64,000 nucleotides of DNA from Limnanthes douglasii subsp. nivea (lineage: Eukaryota; Streptophyta; Magnoliopsida; Brassicales; Limnanthaceae), in the NCBI GenBank assembly GCA_036936605.1, contig JAUPFV010000005.1, forward strand, positions 234,141,770 through 234,205,769. The letters are read 5' to 3'. Shown here in pieces: positions 55,740 through 64,000 of this stretch. The stretch's first letter is position 1; the number at the start of each line of letters is the position of its first letter. The position numbers and the translations under genes are program-made. The notes below the pieces were generated by a model that did not search any database, was not told where the DNA came from, and worked only from the letters and a program-made list of their open reading frames with translations.

Positions 55740-56663
55740 TGGCGTTTTCGAAGATTAAAGAGCATTGGTTATCACCTGAAATTCTATCCAAGCGTCAAGT
55801 ACGAGAACAACTATTTTTGTTGTAGCCGTGTTGGATTTCGCCGTCAATGCTCTGTTGATAAAGGAAGAAAGTGAAGCTTCTTGGCCAGTTTATTATGTGA
55901 GCACAAGTTTATTTGCGTCGGAAAAAAGTTACTTAAGGCTTGAGAAGTTGACTCTGGCCTTGGTGGTAGCTTCTAGAAAAATGCGCCCTTATTTTCAAGC
56001 TCATACAGTTGTTGTTCTAACTTATTTTCCATTAATGAATGTATTACAACGATAAGATTTTCTAGCAAAATGACCAAATGGCTGGTTAAGTTGGGGGATT
56101 TTGATATAAATTTTGCTCTTTGGACATCTATTAAGGCTCAGGCTGAGGCTCCATCATATCTTTTAGTTGAATTTCACTCAAGCCACTCCGATAAGGAAAC
56201 TGTTAAAGAATTTTTACCATTGGATTCAACATGGATGGTTCGAACTTATGGAGGTTCTAGTATATTGGGATCAAGTGTGGGAGTATAATTGATTGCTCCT
56301 TCTGGTGAAGATATGTACAAGACCATTCAAATTGGATTTCATGCATCAAATAACGAAGCTGAGTACAAGGTTGCTTTAACTAGTCTAAGGCTTGCAAGTG
56401 TTTGTGGAGCAAAAACGGTTCGTTTCGAGGCAGATTCAAAGTTGGTAGAAAATCACATGACGGGGATATCTGAGGCTAAGAAATACCAACTAGTTTTATA
56501 TTTTCTTGAGCTTCGAAGATTAACTCTTCTGTTTGACGAAGCGGTTGTGGAACACATTAACCGGGAGATAACACAGTTACAGATTCTTTGGAAACTATTG
56601 CATATACAGAGGAGTATCCTTGGATATTATTACAAGAAAGTTCGTCTATTTTGTCAAAGTTAA
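55740..56663 (+). pseudogene. X2 RNase H and archaeal-type RNase H
   Basis: Two RNase H modules in tandem. First: 'FAVNALLIKEESEASWPVYY', 'LRLEKLTLALVVASRKMRPY' and 'MTKWLVKLGDFDINFALWTS'. Second: 'STWMVRTYGGSSILGSSVGV' (catalytic aspartate position changed to tyrosine), stop, 'HASNNEAEYKVALTSLRLAS' and 'FEADSKLVENHMTGISEAKK'. The double arrangement is a Tat hallmark. Confidence 0.8.
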
Positions 56664-56826
56664 AATAATACAAGTATTTTAATGAGGCGTTTGTCACTGT
56701 AGAAAAGGTTCGAGGCGATTGCGATTTGAAATAACAAAGTTTTTAGTTAGAGGAGCATTACTTCAAGATGTCAAGTTAGCTCAGCGGTTGAGATATAGAG
56801 CTCGTGGCTATACAATATTTAATTGA

Positions 56827-57945
56827 GTGTTATATAATAAGTTTTTGAGTCTGTTATTACAATGTTTTGATAAGAATGAGTCTCGTGAAGTTGTATCTAA
56901 GCTTCATGATGGAGAAGGTTTTGCTCATTATGAATTTAAGGCTCTGACAACTAGAGTTTTCTTAACACGATACTATTGGCCTTCAATAATGAGTGATTTT
57001 AAAATTTTGATACGAACCGGTGATACTTGTCAACGATTTGCAAATTCTATCCATTAACTGGCAATACCACTAATCTCAATGTCTAAAGCGGTGTCTATTG
57101 ATAAAGAGGAATAGATCTAGTAGAACCAGTTCCCATGGTTTCCAGAGGACTGAATACAATTATTGTGGTAGTAGACTATTTTTCGATGTGGGCTGAGGCT
57201 GAACCATTGTCACGTAAAAGAGCCAAATATGTTATCAAATTTATTATGAATAATATTTATTGTCACTTTGGAGTTCCTCGGAAGATTACTACGGATAACG
57301 CCATCAGTTTAACAATAGATAAATGACTTCTTTCTGCAATTCGAGGTGAATTGTACAATGTTTTTCAATAAATTTTTATTCTCAAGCAAATGGACAGGTG
57401 GAAGTAACTAGTATGTTTATTTTAGAAGGGTTAAATAAAAATTTGACATGTGCTACTCGGAATTGGCATAGTTATTTGCAATAAGTGTTATGGGCTTATA
57501 AAATAACACCTAGAGAAGTAACTCAAGAAATTTATTTTGTTTTAGTATATGGATTGGATGTTGTGAGCCCTTCAGAATCAACTTTTCCATCTTATAGAAT
57601 ACTCCATTATTTTGAGGATACTAATAAGGAGACAAGAAGAACATAGCTTGATCTAATTGAGGAAAAAAGGGTTAGAGCGTTAACGAACTCGACTACTATC
57701 AAACTTTGATGAGGAATTGCTATAATTTGAAGGTGAGGCGAAGGGATTTCAAGATGGGGGATAAAAATGTTAATGAAATTATTCTTGCATACGAAGGATA
57801 AAAGACTAAGAAAAATGGCTCCAAACTGGTAAGGTCCTTGTTTAGTGATAGAGAGAATTAAACCAAGTACGTATCACCTTCAAGATAAAGAGGGGAGTTT
57901 ACAACACACATGGAACATTGAGCATTTAAATTTTTATTATGAGTG
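56827..57945 (+). pseudogene. X2 integrase
   Basis: Zinc-finger end 'KLHDGEGFAHYEFKALTTRV' with 'TCQRFANSIH', core 'GLNTIIVVVDYFSMWAEAEP' and 'HFGVPRKITTDNA', then frame breaks, and finally the C-terminus with 'KVRRRDFKMGDK' near 57735 and a 'WNIEHLNFYYE'-type end near 57940. The zinc-finger histidine/cysteine set is damaged. Confidence 0.78.
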
Positions 57946-58173
57946 ATTTTTATTTTTATGCTTATGATATTATAGTTTTATTGTTTACATAATTTGTATA
58001 GCGGCGTATTTTTTCCTCTCTTAGGGGCTCGTGAAAGTTTTAACGAGGTGCCACATATATATTTGCAGTCATAAATAAAGTTTCTTTTTCTTTGCCAAAG
58101 TTTGTTTTTAGTAACAATTAAAATATTTTGGAAATTACACAAAGACTGATCGTCTTTAAAGCTAATTTACAAA

Positions 58174-58690
58174 GATATAATTCGAAGTGCTAACGCCCAT
58201 TTAAAGTATTGTTCAAAGTGCCAATTTGATTAGTGATATAATTCGAAGTGCTAACGTTCATTTAAAGTATTGTTGGAAGTGGCACTTTGAGTGGCGAAAT
58301 AATTCGAAGTGCTAACGTTCACCTAAAGCATTGTTCGAAATGCAAATTTAAGTGGTGATATAATTCAAAGTGCTAACGTTCATTTAAAGCATTGTTCGAA
58401 GTGCCAATTTGAGTGACGATATAATTTGAAGTGCTAACATTCATTTAAAATATTGTTTGAAGTGCCAATTTGAGTGATGATATAATTCAAAGTGCTAACA
58501 TTCATTTAAAACATTGTTCAAAGTATCGATGTGAGTGACGGTATAATTTGAAGTGCTAACACTATTTAAAGCATTGATTCGAAGTACCAATTTGAGTGGT
58601 CATAAAATTCAAATTGTTAAGTTTTGTTTTAGAGAATGGTTTCAAATGTTAAATTGAGTGGTAATGAAATTCTAGGTGCTAAACATTTGA
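58174..58690 (+). repeat. 61-bp tandem repeat of X2
   Basis: Units start at 58174, 58235, 58296, 58357, 58418, 58479 and 58540 (period exactly 61), with one or two degenerate units after. Core 'gatataattcgaagtgctaa' and 'ttgttcgaagtgccaatttg'. Each unit holds two related halves of about 30 bp. Confidence 0.93.
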
Positions 58691-58738
58691 TGAAGTGTTT
58701 TTCAATTACATGAGGTCTACAAAAAAAGGGAGTGATAC

Positions 58739-60830
58739 TTAGCATTTTTTAACCAAACAAAAAATGCCAACAAATGCTACATATTCAACACATGTGAACA
58801 AAAACCACTTACCCAACAAAGTAAACATAGACACCACAAACAATGAACATGAACAAAAAACAATAACAAAACAACAACGATGATTACAAACAAAAATGAT
58901 CATAAAAACGACCAAATGTAATACACCATTCAAATTGTTCTCGCTGTCATTGGGAGCATTATCTGAGCTTCCTTCTGAGGAACTTCCTTCTTGGTCAGAA
59001 GCGCGTGATGTACTATCTTCATTATCCTCATAATCGTATTCTTTGAATGATTCATTTGTGATAGTAAGAAAGGCATCTTTAGGGCATCGCTTTAGTGGAA
59101 CTAAATTCCAGAATATGGCTAAAGTTTCCCTCGGAAACACCTAGGAATTTACGAAACAAATAGATTCTTGTTTGTTCTTCAGTTATTTTTGTGCCATCAA
59201 GGATATTCACTTCGCTTTTATCCACAATGGCTTTGATATCAAGGCATTTTTCTTCCTCGGATTTCATTTTGTATGATTCCAAATCCTGAGAACTTTTTAT
59301 TTTTGTATTTGTTTTTTTTTCGGAGGGAACCCGCAGACGCTACTCAGAGTGCAATGAGTGCGCACAGGGTAAACCCTCAGTCTGACGCGATAGCCTGCAA
59401 ACCAACGCCAGAAGGTAAACCACACAAGGTGACAGGCTCAGCCGAGAAAGCGTATGCAGAGGGACTCGAACTCATGACCTTTTGGTTATAAGAATGCCAT
59501 GCTCAACCAACTCGGCTACCCCTTGGGGGCTTATTTTTGTATTTGTGGATGAGCTAGATTGGGATTTTTTTCTTTTCCTTTGGAGGCAAGTGGCTCTATG
59601 CTCTATTCCAAACAAGAAGTATGAAGTGTGCGTCAAGAGCAACTAGCTTTTTCACGACATCTCCTGGATTGAGGGACTCCATTAGTTAGTCAGATGGGAT
59701 GACAAAATCTGAGGAGATCTTCCATAGATGTCTCAAGATAGAATTCAGAGGCTTGGAGGCCTTGTGAAATTCATTACACCATATCTTTTTCTGCCCACTC
59801 AGACAGTTTGGCAAATGTGTCTTTGGCAGCAGCTTTATAGATTTCGTACCGCCTCAAAATTTCTAAAGAGAACAATAATAAATAAAATGTTTGAAACAGA
59901 ATTACAGTTTAAATAAAAAAATTATATCACTTACTAGTACTTTTCCATTTGAGGTTCAGCCTCGAAGGATTTTCATCATAAATATCTTTCCAATTCTCCC
60001 AAACTCCAGAGATAAATAAAATTATCTGATTCTAAAAAAAATCAGCTTTATGAGATCAACAATCAATTTAGAGAAGTCTCCGAGCGTGAGATAATAGAAG
60101 CATAACACCAGATTTTTGGAAAGGCCAGTCAGCGCGATAAATTGTTTGATTGGAAGGGGTATTTGTCCAAGTCTTGAGAACATTATGCTAGATAGAAATA
60201 TGAACCACAAGTTCAAACTTGCTTGTGTCAGACACAATTCGATAATCTTGAAATAATCTATTATGACTGGGTCTATCGAAAATCGAAGGCCCCAGTTTAT
60301 GATCTCAGGATAGACCACGAGTTTATTTTCTCCACAAGAGAGTGAAAACTCTCCTACTGCTGGTAGCCGAAGAGTGAAGTTATCTGGAATACCCCATTGT
60401 TTCTTGAGGGCTTTAGCTTTGGATTGGTTGTAATACTCACATTGTATGTTTTTTCAATGTAATAAGGTATCATGAAGGACAGCCTTAATATTTGCGCTTA
60501 GGTTAGCAATGATGTCATCAGGCAGAGTTGTTTTTTTCTTTTTTTATTTATCTCCTTCTTCATTGGAGTTGGTTTCTTTGAGATATTATCCTCGGAGTCT
60601 GAGGGAGAAATGATTTCTAAATTTGGAATATTGGAGTCAGTCTTTGTCCTAGATTATGACTCAGAAATCTCCAGCGAGGCTTTATCTCGAAGTTGAGGAG
60701 GGGCATTGGTGGTAGTAACAGCTTCTGAATTATCAGGGAAAATTGTAGTGGTTTGTTAGTTAATCTCCAAAGGAATACATGTAAATATTTGTTTGTCACA
60801 GCCTTTTCTTTCGAGGGAGGATAAAAGGTA
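58739..60830 (-). pseudogene. X2 antisense ORF
   Basis: Minus strand. N-terminal part near 60800-60500 (matches X1). Conserved domain at 60318-60022: 'MVYPEIINWGLRFSIDPVII', 'CLTQASLNLWFIFLSSIMFS' and 'PIKQFIALTGLSKN', parallel to 'FTELFNWGLRFP' and 'MSCIMASRLSG' in the I family. C-terminal: 'EEEKCLDIKAIVDKSEVNIL' and an acidic tail ('YDYEDNEDSTSRASDQEGSS'). Stops and shifts interrupt it, and a SINE sits inside. Its promoter region is lost with the 3' end of X2. Confidence 0.78.
59312..59530 (-). mobile_element. tRNA-derived SINE with 15-bp target-site duplication
   Basis: Read on the minus strand it starts 'ggggtagccgagttggttga' (A box), continues to 'ggtcatgagttcgagtccc' (B box) and ends in a run of A. 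The pol III promoter boxes have tRNA spacing but the rest is not tRNA. It is flanked by perfect copies of 'ttatttttgtatttg' at 59297-59311 and 59531-59545. SINEs move with LINE-encoded enzymes. It split the X2 aORF. Confidence 0.92.
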
Positions 60831-61036
60831 TAGTTTTGTGAAATGTTGATATCTTTGAAATCTCATATTCCTATAAATGCACTCCTTTGAGGAAGTTGGT
60901 TTTTTTAAAAGAAGTTTCTGAATGTTTTCAAGGTGTTTGTTTATAGTTGATTTGAGGAGGAGTTGAAGTATTCGCAGAAGACTCTTCTGTTGGTTTTTGA
61001 GGAATTTTTTTTATGTTTGTTTACGGTTAATTCGAG

Positions 61037-61919
61037 GGCACGCCATCTCAAAATAGTGTTGCTGAAATAAAAAATAGACATCTTTTAGAGGTTACTCGTG
61101 CACTTTTTTTTCAAATGAAAGTACCGAAATTATTTTGGGCAGATGCTGTTTCCACTGCCTGTTTTTTAATTAATCGTATGCCTTCTAATGTCATTTCAAA
61201 TAATATTCCATATTCCGTGCTTTTTCCATCTAAACCTTTATTTCCTGTTGAACCACGCATTTTGGGTTGTACTTGCTTTGTTAGGGATGTAAGTCATACT
61301 CGTACAAAATTAGATCCCAAATCCTTAAAATGTGTTTTTCTTGGATATTCTAGGTTTCAAAAAGGCTATAAATGTTTTTCCCCATCTCTCCATCGTTACA
61401 TAGTATCTAAGGATGTTACATTTTTAGAACATGTTCCATTTTTTCATGGTTTGTCTAATGTCGATCCAAAAATAACTATTGTCGATGATAATTTACTCAT
61501 ATACACCACCGTTCAAATATCTGATGTACCACCTCCACCATATCGACCTCCTATTAGATATGTTTATTCTCGACGTAAAGCACCTCATCCATCATATCCA
61601 CTACTAATTCCTTCATCTCCAGATCCTGCTACAAACGATAATGAGTCCACTCCTGATCTTCCGATTGCTCTTCGAAAAGGTAAAAGACAATGTACTTATC
61701 CAATTTATTCTTTCGCAAAAATATGATCAATTACCTTCTTCTACCCGAGCTTTTATTGCGTCTCTTGATTCTATTTCTATTCCAAAAACTGTTCACAAAG
61801 CATTATGTTCTTCTGGCTGGCAAGCTGCAATGTTTGAAGAGATAAGAGCATTAGAAAACACTCGTACTTGTAAGTTGGTTGATTTACCCAATGGAAAGAA
61901 AGATATCGGTTGTAGATGG
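61037..61919 (+). pseudogene. Ty1/copia integrase-RT fragment
   Basis: Open from 61037: 'GTPSQNSVAEIKNRHLLEVT', 'FWADAVSTACFLINRMPSNV', 'FVRDVSHTRTKLDPKSLKCV' and 'SLHRYIVSKDVTFLEHVPFF' are the copia integrase end and linker. A frameshift in an A-run near 61717 is followed by 'SISIPKTVHKALCSSGWQAA' and 'KLVDLPNGKKDIGCRW', the start of RT. Cut at 61919 by the I2 LTR. The left edge abuts X2 without a visible LTR, so only a central piece remains. Confidence 0.88.
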
Positions 61920-62248
61920 TGATGAGAGAATAAATGACTTAAGGAATATTCTGAATCTTGAATCTAATGTGACTAGAGAAAGAGTGTAGAGAGAGAAAGT
62001 GCAAAGAGAATAGAATAATATGGAATGTCCCACCTACCAAGAATAAAGAATCCCCCTTTTATAGTGTTGGAAGGTGGACCCATTTATGTTTTTGGTGGGC
62101 TTGCTTTATTGCCTCTTTAGTCCCTTATTATATAAATTGTTTAAAAATTACTCTCTAACTAATGATAAATACTCAAATAGATATATTAATTTCCTTCTAT
62201 TCACAATTGGCTCCTTGTTCTTATTACCGGCGAATTGCTCTCTTATCA
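61920..62248 (-). repeat. 3' LTR of I2
   Basis: Also 329 bp, TGATGAGAG to TCTTATCA. It differs clearly from the I1 LTRs in the middle, so I1 and I2 are separate, older-diverged copies. Confidence 0.88.
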
Positions 62249-62574
62249 GTAGCCCCCCCAGTCTTCGGGAGCGGAGGGAGTGAAGACTTTGACAATTTAG
62301 TTCAAACCGCCTCTGTACTTTGGCCTATGGATCAATCTTGGTTTCCTCTGCGGGACTGACCTTCCATTCCATCTGACGCCCGACCCTTCTAGTTTATTCA
62401 TAGGTGGTCGGGAACGTTTCATCCCGCAGATTGTTCATGAGTCGTTTTGGGTCTGCCTTCGTTCACCTTTATGGGCCTCGATCGGTCACACCGTTTTGGG
62501 TCGGTGAGGCCCATACTAGCATCTCTGTCTGACTCAGCTAGCCTACGCCTGCTGCGTTTTTCTGACCAAATGCG

Positions 62575-62705
62575 ACACGTGTTGGTCGACTACTTGAAGC
62601 GTGCTTGTTTGCACAACTTCTCATGAAAACCTTTCGACATCCCGCTGCTTTCTATCGTTTGGACTTCCCCGTGCATGCAACGGCTAGAAAGAGTTGCCTA
62701 TAAAT
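62575..62705 (+). promoter_or_regulatory. Putative promoter of the I2 antisense ORF
   Basis: ACACGTGT at 62575-62582 and TATAAAT at 62699-62705; TATA to ATG is 86 bases as in I1. Between the motifs, I1 and I2 differ at many positions while motifs and spacing are kept. Confidence 0.55.
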
Positions 62706-62790
62706 ACCTCATAAACCAACATTGCTCTCAGAAGCGTTCTAGAGAGAGAAACTGTTGCTTAGATTTTTCTAGACAGAGAAATCCCGTTTT

Positions 62791-64000
62791 ATGAGACATA
62801 GCCACCCGAAGCGGAAACCAAAACCCAAAAAGAAACAACCAGCGTTCAGATTTGTAGACTGGGCTAGCATCGGTCATCGTGCTGAAGAATACCGACGCGC
62901 GGGGTTAATTTGGAGTCCTAATACCAAACCATTCACACCCATACCGCAGCCTCACGACCCCGTTATTCCCCATCTGATCCCTGCTGAGGCCTTTATCTTG
63001 CCTAAATCATCTGGAGGTCAGACCTCGGAGCCTATCGCCATATCTTCTAGCAGCAGCTCTCCGCACTCCCCCGTTGCCCAAACAAGCCGTCCGACGCCTT
63101 CGTCGGTTAACTCTTATGCTAACGCACCTCCTTTCTCTTCCCGACGTCGCGGCCGAGGTCAATTTCTTCCTATGGGTGAAACCAGTCGTCCAACTTCTCC
63201 GATGAGAGGTAATTTCCTTGGGATGGTTCAGCTTACTCCCTCCATACGAGGATACCAAACCAGTACTAACGCAGCTGTGACTTTTTTAGGTCTTAATCAG
63301 CAGCCCTTGACTCCCGCAGAAATGGATCCCGAACGCGCCCATCGAGAACAAGACGAGGCCAATCCGGCCCAAACTGGTAGTTGTTCGAACCCTGCCGACC
63401 ATGTCGTGCGAGAAACCGATCCGGGCGCGGTCAACGCCCTTAGTTCTGATAAAATCCCGGTAGCGAATACCGAGGAGTCGGATGCAGATACCCTGCATGT
63501 CGGTGCTCTGCTCGTAGGAGACAGTGCCGCTGCTGGAACCGCCACTGCCCCTCCCGCGGAGCCACTTCCTGAGGAGATAGAAGCGATTGTTACCACTACC
63601 TATCATCGCTGGTTGCCCGCGGACTACGTCATTTTTCTGTTCGAAGGCAAGTATCTCTATTTTACTACTGAAGAACAGCCAGAGCTGCTGATTCGGTGGG
63701 GCATCCCCGAATGCGTCACTGTTAGGTTTCCAGTTCCCGGGGAGACCCCCGTACATGTTCGGTCACGAAAAATCGTGGTTTTTACCGAACTATTCAATTG
63801 GGGCCTTAGATTCCCCTTGGATCCCGAGATTATTCTGTATTTGAGAACGCTGCAGATCTGTCTCTCTCAGCTGACGCCCAATGCCTGGTACACGCTGATG
63901 TCCTGCATAATGGCGTCGCGCCTTTCTGGTCGGGTCATGCCCATGGAGCAGTACATAGCCATGTCAGGGCTGTCTAAATCCCCGAAGTTTGCTTTCTCAT
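62791..64000 (+). CDS. Antisense ORF of I2, intact to the window edge
   Basis: From ATG 62791 the frame runs 403 codons without a stop and leaves the window still open. Order: basic N-terminus ('MRHSHPKRKPKPKKKQ'), proline/serine-rich linker, then the conserved domain: 'VRFPVPGETPVHVRSRKIVV', 'FTELFNWGLRFPLDPEIILY', 'LSQLTPNAWYTLMSCIMASR' and 'RVMPMEQYIAMSGLSKS'. It confirms that the TAA and the extra base in I1 are damage. The strand is opposite to pol in the family. The Pfam domain name suggests a transposon link, but no catalytic motif is evident. In I1 a coiled coil and acidic tail follow. Confidence 0.88.
   Translation, partial: MRHSHPKRKPKPKKKQPAFRFVDWASIGHRAEEYRRAGLIWSPNTKPFTPIPQPHDPVIPHLIPAEAFILPKSSGGQTSEPIAISSSSSSPHSPVAQTSRPTPSSVNSYANAPPFSSRRRGRGQFLPMGETSRPTSPMRGNFLGMVQLTPSIRGYQTSTNAAVTFLGLNQQPLTPAEMDPERAHREQDEANPAQTGSCSNPADHVVRETDPGAVNALSSDKIPVANTEESDADTLHVGALLVGDSAAAGTATAPPAEPLPEEIEAIVTTTYHRWLPADYVIFLFEGKYLYFTTEEQPELLIRWGIPECVTVRFPVPGETPVHVRSRKIVVFTELFNWGLRFPLDPEIILYLRTLQICLSQLTPNAWYTLMSCIMASRLSGRVMPMEQYIAMSGLSKSPKFAFS

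Larger units (their letters stand above)
52098..61035 (+). mobile_element. Tat-lineage Ty3/gypsy element X2, lacking its 3' LTR
   Basis: Plus-oriented: LTR, PBS, gag, protease, RT, RNase H, archaeal-type RNase H, integrase, 61-bp array, aORF on the minus strand. The 3' end is cut at 61035 by a copia fragment. All ORFs are broken, and overall decay is much greater than in I1. It contains a SINE at 59312-59530. It is the best reference for reading the X1 remains. Confidence 0.9.
61920..64000 (-). mobile_element. Tat-lineage element I2, left end only
   Basis: Same family and orientation as I1: LTR 61920-62248, purine tract on the minus strand beside it, leader, then a plus-strand aORF that continues past the window. 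The putative target-site sequence left of the LTR is 'gatgg'; its partner would lie beyond the window. The pol genes, if present, lie to the right. Confidence 0.9.

Noticed and set aside
59460..59530. A possible tRNA gene on the minus strand
   Set aside because: A and B boxes are present but there is no acceptor-stem pairing, and the unit continues to about 219 bp with an A-run and target-site duplication, so it is a SINE.
63007..63756. Minus-strand frames of 83-156 codons in I2
   Set aside because: They are antisense to the uninterrupted 403-codon plus frame and have no motif.

Overview
The window is nuclear DNA from a flowering plant, probably a eudicot; I cannot name the genus. The evidence is layered LTR retrotransposons of Tat and chromovirus type, Ty1/copia and MULE remnants, a tRNA-derived SINE, plant mobile domain (PMD) fragments, TGA-type bZIP exons and SIN3-like paired amphipathic helix (PAH) exons with plant-style GT-AG introns. 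I saw no bacterial-type gene, CRISPR array or tRNA/rRNA gene.

Layout. 1-6489 and 38603-45378 are two direct copies (A and B) of one segmental duplication carrying the 3' part of a SIN3-like PAH locus. At 6490 copy A is cut by a 5'-truncated Tat-lineage element (X1, to 13686), which is itself split by a chromovirus-like Ty3/gypsy element (about 8190-11840). From about 13690 to 29330 lies a second Tat family (Y1, minus orientation). It is interrupted by a 10.7-kb Tat element (I1, 16859-27527) with 329-bp LTRs and a GCTAT target-site duplication. 29.3-36.5 kb is a junkyard of captured gene pieces: TGA-bZIP exons (twice), a copia gag with its LTR, a MULE fragment, PMD repeats and SIN3-like 5' modules. 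36667-38821 holds the best host gene candidate: six exons whose splice phases fit a 249-residue PAH-only protein; it runs into duplication copy B. 47.1-49.8 kb is a decayed MULE with an OTU-like tail. 50.1-52.1 kb is a second Y fragment. 52098-61035 is a fuller X element (X2) with a SINE inserted in its antisense ORF. 61037-61919 is a copia pol fragment, cut by a second I element (I2) that runs off the right edge.

Two themes stand out. First, all three Tat families carry an extra ORF on the strand opposite to gag-pol (aORF; Pfam 'putative gypsy type transposon' family), with a TATA box upstream and family-specific tandem repeats between it and pol: 91 bp in I, 61 bp in X, 30 bp in Y. The I2 aORF is open for at least 403 codons; the I1 copy is broken and appears to contain a small intron. 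Second, the PAH exon of the SIN3-like gene has been copied repeatedly, at four places as a tail-to-tail inverted pair, which could produce hairpin RNA matching the intact PAH gene.

All functional statements come from reading translated motifs by eye; no database search or alignment program was run. Coordinates of LTR edges without target-site duplications and of degenerate elements are approximate.
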